Below, piece after piece: positions 1 through 5,298 of a stretch of 11,874 bases of DNA (position 1 is the stretch's first letter; each line of letters begins with the position of its first letter). Position numbers and translations under genes: made by a program. The DNA comes from Candidatus Krumholzibacteriia bacterium (lineage in GTDB: Bacteria > Krumholzibacteriota > Krumholzibacteriia > LZORAL124-64-63): positions 1 through 11,874 of the forward strand of contig JACZKN010000169.1 in NCBI GenBank assembly GCA_014859985.1. Reading direction: 5' to 3'. The notes under the pieces were generated by a model. The model was not told the origin of the DNA, did no database searches, and saw only the letters and a list, made by a program, of their open reading frames with translations.

Positions 1-62
1 AAGCGGGCGTCGCCGCGGGCTGACGGACCGCCCGTCGGCGCCGCGCGCCGGCGACGGCCGGT

Positions 63-91
63 TTGACAGCCGCCGGCGGCGGGCCTACATC
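63..91 (+). promoter_or_regulatory. Candidate promoter ahead of tRNA-Pro
   Basis: A perfect -35 hexamer TTGACA lies at 63-68. After a 17-nt GC-rich spacer comes a poor -10 candidate, TACATC (86-91). It is the only promoter-like signal ahead of tRNA-Pro, roughly 95 nt upstream of the mature 5' end. The -35 is convincing and the -10 is not. Confidence 0.45.
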
Positions 92-187
92 ATGGACGGG
101 AAACCGGTCGCCAACCGGCGGCGCTCCAGGCGCTTGGGCGACCGGTCGGCCGCGCGGGGCCCGGTGGCCCGCGGCCTGCTGATCGGT

Positions 188-264
188 CGGGGCGTGGCGC
201 AGTCCGGTAGCGCACCTGCTTTGGGAGCAGGGGGTCGCGAGTTCGAATCTCGCCGCCCCGACCA
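188..264 (+). tRNA. tRNA-Pro (anticodon UGG)
   Basis: A complete cloverleaf can be drawn. The acceptor arm CGGGGCG (188-194) pairs with CGCCCCG (254-260). The anticodon stem CCTGC/GCAGG encloses the loop TTTGGGA with anticodon TGG, and the T-loop is GTTCGAATC. The discriminator base is A261 and CCA is encoded at 262-264. UGG reads proline codons. It is first in a same-strand cluster of three tRNAs, but a separate promoter follows it, so it may be its own transcript. Confidence 0.97.
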
Positions 265-277
265 GCCTTTCGCTGCC

Positions 278-306
278 TTGACACGGACGTGCCCGCAGGC
301 CATTAT
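278..306 (+). promoter_or_regulatory. Candidate promoter for tRNA-Arg/tRNA-His
   Basis: TTGACA (278-283) is a perfect -35, followed by a 17-nt spacer and CATTAT (301-306), a 4/6 match to the -10 consensus. It sits between tRNA-Pro and tRNA-Arg, about 60 nt ahead of tRNA-Arg, and would drive the tRNA-Arg and tRNA-His pair. Confidence 0.55.
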
Positions 307-369
307 TCGCGTCCGCCCGTGGGGACGGCCTCTGCCAGCGGGATTCGCGGACCGTACCGGGCATCCGGC

Positions 370-446
370 GCGCCCGTAGCTCAGCTGGATAGAGCAGCGG
401 ATTTCTAATCCGCAGGCCGCAGGTTCGAGCCCTGCCGGGCGCGCCA
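370..446 (+). tRNA. tRNA-Arg (anticodon UCU)
   Basis: The acceptor arm GCGCCCG (370-376) pairs with CGGGCGC (436-442). The D-arm is GCTC...GAGC. The anticodon stem GCGGA/TCCGC holds the loop TTTCTAA with anticodon TCT, which reads AGA/AGG arginine codons. The T-loop GTTCGAGCC is canonical, the discriminator is G443, and CCA is encoded at 444-446. It lies 19 nt upstream of tRNA-His and is probably co-transcribed with it. Confidence 0.97.
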
Positions 447-465
447 ACCAAAACGCAATAATGGC

Positions 466-542
466 GGTGGATGTAGCTCAGTTGGCAGAGCCCCTGGTTG
501 TGGTCCAGGTGGTCGTGGGTTCGAATCCCATCATCCACCCCA
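466..542 (+). tRNA. tRNA-His (anticodon GUG)
   Basis: The acceptor GTGGATG (467-473) pairs with CATCCAC (532-538). The anticodon stem CCTGG/CCAGG encloses TTGTGGT, anticodon GTG. The discriminator is C539 and CCA is encoded at 540-542. The extra G at 466 can serve as the histidine-specific G-1 opposite C73, so the gene is drawn from 466. A T7 tract (544-550) follows directly and may end the tRNA transcript, although no separate terminator hairpin is visible. Confidence 0.97.
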
Positions 543-570
543 TTTTTTTGTCCGTTTTCCGGGCCTGGTC

Positions 571-579
571 TGCTACGGT
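571..579 (+). promoter_or_regulatory. Weak extended -10 ahead of ssb
   Basis: TGCTACGGT has the TGn extended -10 layout with TACGGT as the hexamer (3/6 match). It resembles better TGCTA boxes elsewhere in the window (2013, 2238, 7465). No good -35 lies at normal spacing. It would give a leader of about 140 nt before ssb. Confidence 0.25.
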
Positions 580-613
580 TTCCCTCCCGTCCGACACCGC
601 ATGCTCCCGCCGC

Positions 614-629
614 GCCGCCCGTGGGCGGC
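614..629 (+). repeat. Perfect GC hairpin in the ssb leader
   Basis: GCCGCCC (614-620) and GGGCGGC (623-629) form a perfect 7-bp inverted repeat separated by GT. It lies about 95 nt ahead of the ssb start codon in the presumed 5' leader. There is no T tract, so it is not a Rho-independent terminator. Its role, if any, is unknown, and in DNA this GC-rich it could be chance. Confidence 0.3.
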
Positions 630-722
630 CCGGTCGCGAGCATCCCGGTCGCTCCCGGCGGTCCCGATCCGGAAAATCAATGCGAGGATGGGGCGGCCCC
701 GCCCCGGGCGAAGGAGGAATCC

Positions 723-1154
723 ATGGCATCGGTCAACAAAGTCATCATCATCGGCAACCTGGGCCGGGACCCGGAAGTCAAGTACACCCAGAGCAACGTG
801 CCCGTCGCGAACTTCACCGTGGCCACCAGCGAGAGCTGGAAGGACAAGAACTCGGGCGAGTGGCAGGAGAAGACCGAGTGGCACCGCATCGTCGCCTGGC
901 GCCACCTCGCCGAGCGCGCCGAGCGCTACCTCAAGAAGGGCAAGCAGGTCTTCGTGGAGGGGCGCCTCGAGACCCGCAAGTGGACCGGCCAGGACGGCCA
1001 GGAGCGCTGGACCACCGAGATCATCGCCAACCAGCTGATGCTGCTGGGCCGCCGCGAGGAGGGCGACGCCGGGCCGCGTGACGCCGCGGGCTTCACGCCG
1101 CCGCCGATGAACGAGCCGTCCGGTCCCGAGGTCGATGACGATCTGCCGTTCTGA
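723..1154 (+). CDS. ssb: Single-stranded DNA-binding protein SSB
   Basis: This encodes a 143-residue SSB, which coats single-stranded DNA in replication, recombination and repair and recruits partner proteins. The OB-fold fills residues 1-110, opening with MASVNKVIIIGNLGRDPEVK and continuing through the usual NFTVAT, TEWHRIVAW and GKQVFVEGRL stretches. A short Pro/Gly-rich linker leads to the acidic tip DDDLPF, the conserved C-terminal peptide that binds SSB partners. The linker is short compared with E. coli SSB (178 residues). The reading frame is open further upstream, but ATG 723 is chosen because AAGGAGG (711-717) stands five bases before it and the family N-terminus begins there. The stop codon lies inside the long hairpin shared with convergent nth. 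Confidence 0.97.
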   Translation: MASVNKVIIIGNLGRDPEVKYTQSNVPVANFTVATSESWKDKNSGEWQEKTEWHRIVAWRHLAERAERYLKKGKQVFVEGRLETRKWTGQDGQERWTTEIIANQLMLLGRREEGDAGPRDAAGFTPPPMNEPSGPEVDDDLPF

Positions 1155-1272
1155 CGGTCCAGGGCGGGGAACGACGTCACAAGGAAGCCGGCCGCGTCCT
1201 CGGGGCTTCGCCCCTGCGGGATGCGGCCGGTTTCCTTGTGACGTCGTTCCCTGGACCGTCAGAGCGGCAGAT
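1141..1272. terminator. Giant hairpin between convergent ssb and nth (putative bidirectional terminator)
   Basis: Bases 1141-1164 pair with 1249-1272 (24 pairs, one G-U), and 1170-1200 pair with 1218-1248 (31 pairs, three of them G-U). The only interruption is a 5-nt bulge (CGGGG, 1165-1169). The loop holds a small nested hairpin, GGGGC-TTC-GCCCC (1202-1214). The left arm starts in the last codons of ssb; the right arm ends 6 nt before the nth stop codon. Placement between convergent genes suggests termination in both directions, but there is no T tract and the stem is far longer than a normal terminator. Structure is seen directly; function is inferred. Confidence 0.6.
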
Positions 1273-1278
1273 GCGTCT

Positions 1279-1926
1279 TCAGGCGCGGGTTTCGCACCAC
1301 TTGTAGATGGGGCAGGCGTCGCACTTCGGGGCTCTCGCCTTGCAGGTTTTTCTGCCGTGGTCGATCAGGAGGTGGCCGTAGTCGCGCCAGTCCTGCTGGG
1401 GGAGGCACTCGTTGAGCTGCTGCTCGATCTTCACGGGGTCGGTCTGGTCGGTGAGACCCAGTTTTTTCGAGATGCGGCCGACGTGGGTGTCGACGACGAC
1501 GCCGTCGGGGGTGTTCCAGATTTCGCCCAGGACGACGTTGGCGGTCTTGCGGCCGGCGCCGGGGACCGCAACCAGTTCGGCCATGGTGCGCGGGACCTGG
1601 CCGCCGTGGCGTGCGAGCAGGGCCTGGGCCGCGCCCTGGAGGCTCTTGGCCTTGTTCTTGTAGAAGCCGGTGGAGCGGATCGCCTCCTCGAGTTCCTCGC
1701 GGGGGGCCGTGGCGAAATCCTGCACCGTGGGGAAGCGGGCGAAGAGGTCGGGGGTGACCAGGTTCACCCTGGCGTCGGTGCACTGGGCCGAAAGGATGGT
1801 CGCCACCAGCAGCTGCCAGGGGTCGGCGTGGTCGAGGCTGCAGCGGGTGTCGGGGAACTCGCGGCGCAGGACGGCCACCACTTCGCGGGCGCGCTTCTTC
1901 CGGGTGGCCAGGGATTTCAGGGGCAT
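1279..1926 (-). CDS. nth: Endonuclease III (DNA glycosylase/AP lyase)
   Basis: This encodes a 215-residue Nth protein, the base-excision-repair enzyme that removes oxidised pyrimidines and cleaves the resulting abasic site. The helix-hairpin-helix motif VPGAGRKTANVVL (121-133) carries the catalytic lysine K127, and VDTHV contains the catalytic aspartate D146. The [4Fe-4S] cluster signature C-x6-C-x2-C-x5-C is complete at C195, C202, C205 and C211. Length is near the E. coli enzyme (211). A GTG at 1941 would add five residues, but ATG 1926 is preferred because AAGGA lies seven bases before it. It converges on ssb; the region upstream (1927-2093) separates it divergently from tRNA-Lys. GC content is high, like the ssb block. 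Confidence 0.97.
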   Translation of the reverse strand: MPLKSLATRKKRAREVVAVLRREFPDTRCSLDHADPWQLLVATILSAQCTDARVNLVTPDLFARFPTVQDFATAPREELEEAIRSTGFYKNKAKSLQGAAQALLARHGGQVPRTMAELVAVPGAGRKTANVVLGEIWNTPDGVVVDTHVGRISKKLGLTDQTDPVKIEQQLNECLPQQDWRDYGHLLIDHGRKTCKARAPKCDACPIYKWCETRA

Positions 1927-1980
1927 GCGTTCGTCCTTCACGGCGTGCGGCGGGGCGCAAGCGGCTTCTCCCCGGATTTC

Positions 1981-2008
1981 CCTCCGGGTTTCTTGACACC
2001 CCCGGAGG
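1981..2008. repeat. Inverted repeat straddling the tRNA-Lys -35 box
   Basis: CCTCCGGG (1981-1988) and CCCGGAGG (2001-2008) are perfect 8-bp arms around a 12-nt spacer that contains the TTGACA of the tRNA-Lys promoter. On the minus strand the same sequence lies 55-82 nt before the nth start. It could be an operator for either gene or a hairpin in an nth leader. The symmetry is seen; the role is not known. Confidence 0.4.
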
Positions 2009-2021
2009 CCGGTGCTAGTTT
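1993..2021 (+). promoter_or_regulatory. Promoter of tRNA-Lys
   Basis: TTGACA (1993-1998), a 17-nt spacer, and an extended -10 TGC-TAGTTT (TGC 2013-2015, hexamer 2016-2021) together make the best sigma70-type promoter in the window. Transcription would start near 2028, about 65 nt before mature tRNA-Lys. Confidence 0.75.
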
Positions 2022-2028
2022 AGGCGGC

Positions 2029-2075
2029 CTGCCGGGGTTATCGCTTCCAAGGATAGCATCTTGCAACCCCGGCAG
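2029..2075 (+). repeat. 11-bp inverted repeat in the tRNA-Lys leader
   Basis: CTGCCGGGGTT (2029-2039) and AACCCCGGCAG (2065-2075) are perfect complements separated by 25 nt. A minor TATC/GGATA pairing is possible inside the loop. The repeat begins almost exactly where the tRNA-Lys promoter would start transcription, so the precursor RNA would carry a stable 5' hairpin about 18 nt before the tRNA. No T tract follows, so it is not an ordinary terminator. Confidence 0.55.
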
Positions 2076-2093
2076 CCACATCGCGACCAAGGT

Positions 2094-2169
2094 GCGCCGC
2101 TAGCTCAACTGGTAGAGCAACTGACTCTTAATCAGTAGGTTCGGGGTTCAAGTCCCTGGCGGCGTACCA
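2094..2169 (+). tRNA. tRNA-Lys (anticodon CUU)
   Basis: The acceptor GCGCCGC (2094-2100) pairs with GCGGCGT (2159-2165, one G-U pair). The D-arm is GCTC...GAGC. The anticodon stem ACTGA/TCAGT holds CTCTTAA with anticodon CTT, which reads AAG. The T-loop is GTTCAAGTC, the discriminator is A2166, and CCA is encoded at 2167-2169. It has its own promoter and terminator. Base composition drops immediately downstream, so this tRNA may mark the edge of an island; no second copy of its 3' end was found in the window. Confidence 0.97.
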
Positions 2170-2182
2170 ACAAATTCGGCGG

Positions 2183-2222
2183 AGACAGCGACTTGCGAAA
2201 GCGGGTCGCTGTCTTCTGTTTT
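2183..2222 (+). terminator. Rho-independent terminator of tRNA-Lys
   Basis: AGACAGCGAC (2183-2192) and GTCGCTGTCT (2205-2214) form a perfect 10-bp stem with a 12-nt loop, followed by the T-rich tail TCTGTTTT (2215-2222). It lies 13 nt after the tRNA-Lys CCA end. Confidence 0.85.
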
Positions 2223-2334
2223 GCTGATGGTGGTTGGTGCTACGATGGTGCCACGGCTCTTGGAGGGTGATTAGATCCTGAACCGCTTGCCGGCGGGTGC
2301 TTGGGGGCAGGTTAGTGTAATTCCGGGTTTTCCT

Positions 2335-2364
2335 TTGCAGCGTTGCAGAACGGGGTCCTATAGT
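2335..2364 (+). promoter_or_regulatory. Candidate promoter of the AlbA_2/ATPase gene
   Basis: TTGCAG (2335-2340, 4/6 to TTGACA) is followed by an 18-nt spacer and TATAGT (2359-2364, 5/6 to TATAAT). It lies about 40 nt before the GTG start at 2403. A separate extended -10, TGC-TACGAT (2238-2246), lies farther upstream and lacks a good -35. Confidence 0.5.
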
Positions 2365-2402
2365 CCGACGTTGGCTAACTATAGATACCGGGGGGCGGAG
2401 AC

Positions 2403-3809
2403 GTGATTGAAGTAGCTACAATCGATGCATGGTTGAGGGCGACGACAGAGTCCAACGGGCTTGAGTTCAAAGAAGCAAAGCGGCAATTCGACAATCGTAA
2501 ATTGTTCGAGTATTGCGTGGCAATTGCTAACGAGGGAGGCGGGCATCTCGTTTTGGGGGTGTCTGATAAGAAACCGCGTACTGTAGTTGGTACGTCGGCG
2601 ATCGATAACCCGGTGGGGATGCAGGACAAGATCTTTCAAAAGCTCGGGATTCGAGTAGATGTCGAAGAGGTGAAGCATCCGGGCGGGCGCGTTGTCGTCC
2701 TGGTTATTCCTTCGAGACCGCGTGGCACGGCGTACCACATTGAAGGCAAGTACCTCATGCGCTCGGGGGATTCTCTCGTTCCGATGAGTGAAGACCGATT
2801 GAGGGCTATCTTCCTAGAGGGTGGGCCTGACTGGCTCGATGAGCCTGCTATGGCCGCCGTTGATGCGGAAGGAGTTGTCGATCTGTTAGATACTCAGGCG
2901 TATTTTGAGCTGCTTCATTTGCCATATCCTGCAACTCGTGATGGTGTAATTGATCGCCTGAGTCATGAACGTTTGATTACTCGCAAAGGGGCGCAGTTTG
3001 TCATATCTAGGCTTGCTGCGCTTTTGATGGCGAAGAGGCTAGACCGCTTCCCTGATGTAGAGCGCAAGGCGCCAAGGGTCGTTGTCTATAAGGGCCGTTC
3101 CAAGTTGGAAACGCGCCTCGATCAAGTTGGAAGGAAGGGGTATGCGGTTGGCTTCCAGGGCTTTGTTGGGTTTGTTATGGACCAGCTTCCGCAGAACGAG
3201 GTGATCGTTGATGCTCTTCGGAAAGAGGTCAAGCTTGCGCCGGAAGTTGTGGTCCGTGAGCTGGTCGCCAACGCGTTAATTCATCAGGATTTTACTGTGG
3301 GTGGTACGTCCGTGATGGTTGAAGTTTATGGCGATCGAATCGTATTCTCAAACCCGGGTGAGCCGGTTGTTCCAGTGGAGCGATTCATCGATGGATATAG
3401 GTCGCGGAATGAAAAGCTCGCCGATGTGATGAGGCGATTGGGTATCTGTGAAGAAAAGAGCAGTGGGATCGACAGAGTTGTGCGTGCAGCTGAAGACTAT
3501 CAACTGCCTGCCCCAGATTTTTTTGCGGGGCACCTTCGGACGATGGTGACCGTGTTTGGACCAAAGCCGTTTGAAAGGATGAACAAAAATGACCGGATCC
3601 GAGCGTGCTATCAGCATTGCGTTCTGAAGTGGGTGATGTCTGAACGCATGACGAATAGGTCATTGCGCGATCGATTCCATCTCCCAAAAGGTAAATCGGC
3701 CGTGGCCTCTCAAGTTATTGCCGCGACATTGGATGCTGGGTTGATAAAGCCTGATGATGCTGTTGGTGGCTCTCGAAAATTCGCTAGGTATGTCCCGATT
3801 TGGGCATAG
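2403..3809 (+). CDS. Schlafen/AlbA_2 domain protein with HATPase_c_4 (RecG-like ATP-binding family)
   Basis: This is a 468-residue protein. The N-terminus matches the Schlafen AlbA_2 domain: ESNGLEFKEA (16-25) and IANEGGGHLVLGVSD (41-55) are its two conserved stretches. The later part resembles HATPase_c_4, with VVRELVANALIHQDF (E286, N290, H294), then YGDRIVFSNPGEP and KSSGIDRV. The C-terminal ~75 residues look like a winged helix. Such proteins are usually annotated as putative transcriptional regulators or ATP-dependent helicase-like, and AlbA_2 domains also occur in nucleases and defence loci. The exact biochemical role here cannot be read. Start GTG 2403 is the first codon of the frame with a purine-rich GGGGGGCGGAG just upstream. 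GC is near 50%, well below ssb and nth, which suggests lateral transfer. The neighbour at 4281 is convergent. Confidence 0.88.
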   Translation: MIEVATIDAWLRATTESNGLEFKEAKRQFDNRKLFEYCVAIANEGGGHLVLGVSDKKPRTVVGTSAIDNPVGMQDKIFQKLGIRVDVEEVKHPGGRVVVLVIPSRPRGTAYHIEGKYLMRSGDSLVPMSEDRLRAIFLEGGPDWLDEPAMAAVDAEGVVDLLDTQAYFELLHLPYPATRDGVIDRLSHERLITRKGAQFVISRLAALLMAKRLDRFPDVERKAPRVVVYKGRSKLETRLDQVGRKGYAVGFQGFVGFVMDQLPQNEVIVDALRKEVKLAPEVVVRELVANALIHQDFTVGGTSVMVEVYGDRIVFSNPGEPVVPVERFIDGYRSRNEKLADVMRRLGICEEKSSGIDRVVRAAEDYQLPAPDFFAGHLRTMVTVFGPKPFERMNKNDRIRACYQHCVLKWVMSERMTNRSLRDRFHLPKGKSAVASQVIAATLDAGLIKPDDAVGGSRKFARYVPIWA

Positions 3810-4280
3810 TCTCTTTTAAGAAGAATACCCCACGGGAAGCGCATATTGTCCTAACTGCAATAGAGACAATGAGTTCTTATTTAAACATATGCCATTCCGC
3901 ATTCGTAGGGGATTGCTTTCGCTTTGAAGCTCTACCAATGTTCCGCTAGTATAACTGATTACAATATAGAGGTTTACCGTATGTGGCTGCACCTGGTGGC
4001 GGGTACTGAGAAATGGACAAATTTGGTCAGTATCTCCTGTGCTGACGGTTTCCAATCCTGTCCTGTTGCAACCCATTACGGACAGTTTCTTGGATATCGA
4101 CTTCCTTAGGCTTATCTCGGATCCGTAGAAAGCGGGTTGGCCTGCCGGATCAAGCGATTTCTGTTTGGACCGGTTGAGACCGGCCTAGTGCGCGTGAGGG
4201 GACTTGGGTGCAAGGTCGAAACCAGCGTCGGCAATCGCACATGTGACTTCTATGAGCGGTTTAAGGCGCTGCCGCAACGA
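3810..4280. other. Gene-poor stretch between convergent genes
   Basis: No coding region is supported here. Open frames at 3816-4076 (-), 3924-4109 (+) and 4137-4439 (+) lack ribosome-binding sites and family resemblance, and the last overlaps the 4281 gene. The AT-rich left part holds nothing recognisable. The right part carries one copy of a diverged repeat (4122-4169) and a small hairpin, CCGGT-TGAG-ACCGG (4170-4183). This could be the remains of decayed genes. Confidence 0.5.
4122..4169 (+). repeat. Diverged intergenic repeat, copy 1
   Basis: This stretch shares with 7290-7345 the 13-mer CCTGCCGGATCAA (4141-4153). The surrounding order of blocks is also the same: TCCG-TAGAA, then CGGGTT, then the 13-mer, then a CG-ATT-CT-TT-GG stretch. 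Copy 2 has about 9 extra bases between the first two blocks. It precedes the small hairpin at 4170-4183. Function is unknown. Confidence 0.45.
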
Positions 4281-5030
4281 CTATGCACTTCGACGACGCA
4301 TTCTTGTCCAAACCCGGTACAGTCGCGAATTCTGATAGCGGATCTTGTGCCATTCCTCCGCCCAAAAGCGTGGGCGTTCTTCAAAGCGATAATGCATCAC
4401 TTTGCTCTGATACTCAAAGCCATTGCTTTCTGCCTGTGAAGACGGTTTCGCGCCATAAATGTGCTTCGCCATATGTCTCTTGAGATCTCGAACGAGTAGT
4501 ATGAGTTCTTCCAGTCCTTCAGCGATCTCTGCGGCCGTCGGCATCCACTCGCCTTTAGACCGAGTCGAGCAAGCGCCCGTCCGCCCGCCTTCTTCTAGGA
4601 CTCTTTTCAAGTAAGCGAACTTGAATGCAAAGTGGGCGAATTGTTCATCGAATGAGATATTTTCGATTGTATACTCCCAGAACTGCCGTGCGACAACCAT
4701 TGTCAGGCTTAGGTTGCTGGCCGCTTCCCGACACTGCGCCCATGCCTCTTCACCGTGACGTTCAAGACGCTCCAATAGCATGTTAGCATGGTCCTCGTCG
4801 AAAGCCGCGTTCTCTCGGAGCCCCGCCGTAAGAAATCGAAGCCTCCCAAGTTTCTCCTCGAGGAGGTGACCCTTTTGTATCATCTCTCGCGCTTCTCGGT
4901 CGCGCGCGTCATTATCTCTTTCAAGTTTCCAGGCACTTAGTTCCCGGCGCGCTACGACGACCGCAACCACCGCCGCAATCGCAATTGCAGCGTTGGAAAT
5001 CGCATTAACCCATTCGGACGGATTAGACAA
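4281..5030 (-). CDS. Membrane-anchored helix-rich protein of unknown function
   Basis: I do not recognise this family. From TTG 5030 the product has 249 residues. One hydrophobic segment (about residues 8-27, ISNAAIAIAAVVAVVVA) is followed by a charged, probably coiled-coil stretch (ARRELSAWKLERDNDARD onward) and a long helix-rich soluble part with many Glu, Arg and Trp. This suggests a single N-terminal anchor with a cytoplasmic helical domain. An ATG at 5072 would add 14 residues, but TTG 5030 is preferred because GGAGGT stands six bases before it and no such site precedes the ATG. The gene converges on the AlbA_2/ATPase gene across 470 bases of non-coding DNA. GC is lower than in the ssb block. 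A membrane-tethered effector or sensor is only a guess. Confidence 0.72.
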   Translation of the reverse strand: MSNPSEWVNAISNAAIAIAAVVAVVVARRELSAWKLERDNDARDREAREMIQKGHLLEEKLGRLRFLTAGLRENAAFDEDHANMLLERLERHGEEAWAQCREAASNLSLTMVVARQFWEYTIENISFDEQFAHFAFKFAYLKRVLEEGGRTGACSTRSKGEWMPTAAEIAEGLEELILLVRDLKRHMAKHIYGAKPSSQAESNGFEYQSKVMHYRFEERPRFWAEEWHKIRYQNSRLYRVWTRMRRRSA

Positions 5031-5108
5031 ACACGCACCTCCGGCTTCAATAACCCTACCCGCCCCTAGCATACGCTATTCGCCAGGTGCATATAAACGT
5101 TATGCAGA

Positions 5109-5134
5109 GCATGATCCCGAAAGCGCTTTCATGC
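5109..5134. repeat. Nested palindrome upstream of the 4281-5030 gene
   Basis: GAAAGCGCTTTC (5119-5130) is a perfect 12-bp palindrome. Overlapping it, GCATGA (5109-5114) and TCATGC (5129-5134) form an outer inverted repeat. The site lies 80-105 bases before the TTG start of the leftward gene, a reasonable place for an operator, but no regulator can be assigned. Confidence 0.35.
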
Positions 5135-5181
5135 ACGCACTGAAGCGCCGGCGGCCGGTCCCCTTCCTTGCGCTAATCGGG

Positions 5182-5269
5182 CTAGACCTTCCCCTTGGTC
5201 GAAACAAGGAAGACCGCAATGACCGCTACAATGACCGCGGCGAAGATGGCCAGTCGTTTCCGCGACGCG
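5182..5269 (-). pseudogene. 3' remnant of a membrane-protein gene cut by the IS
   Basis: Directly against the left end of the IS, the minus strand reads open for 28 codons and then stops (TAG 5182-5184). The residues are a basic ASRKR, a hydrophobic run LAIFAAVIVAVIAVFLVS, and a short polar tail STKGKV. There is no ATG, GTG or TTG in this stretch, so it looks like the C-terminal transmembrane tail of a gene whose 5' part was removed. The sequence beyond the other IS end (6496 on) does not supply a convincing upstream half, so a deletion or rearrangement must have accompanied or followed insertion. The reading could also be a chance hydrophobic frame. Confidence 0.35.
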
Positions 5270-5298
5270 TGGAGTTCCCCTGGTTTCGTAGACACTCC
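5270..5298 (+). repeat. IS left terminal inverted repeat
   Basis: TGGAGTTCCCC opens the element, followed by GGTT and TAGACACT blocks that match the complement of the right end with about five mismatches in 29 positions. The orfB stop codon begins at the very next base (5299). Confidence 0.85.

Noticed and set aside
1..23. Possible 3' end of an upstream gene (last residues AGVAAG then TGA), followed by a hairpin at about 20-38.
   Set aside because: Only six codons are visible and any frame in this GC-rich DNA can look open; there is no independent support.
92..447. Open frames on both strands across the tRNA-Pro and tRNA-Arg genes.
   Set aside because: They run through tRNA genes and have no ribosome-binding sites or recognisable protein sequence.
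461..1081. Long + strand frame covering tRNA-His and out of frame with ssb.
   Set aside because: It encodes low-complexity Arg/Gly/Pro sequence and overlaps ssb, whose product is unmistakable.
1259..1999. 246-codon minus-strand frame overlapping nth in another register.
   Set aside because: Arg/Pro-rich product, overlapped by the clearly real nth.
1135..2103. 322-codon + strand frame antisense to nth.
   Set aside because: It is a shadow of the high-GC nth gene on the other strand; its Gly/Val/Ala/Asp-rich product resembles no family.
3816..4439. Three short frames (3816-4076 minus, 3924-4109 plus, 4137-4439 plus) between the AlbA_2 gene and the membrane-protein gene.
   Set aside because: No ribosome-binding sites, no coherent domains, and the last overlaps the 4281-5030 gene.
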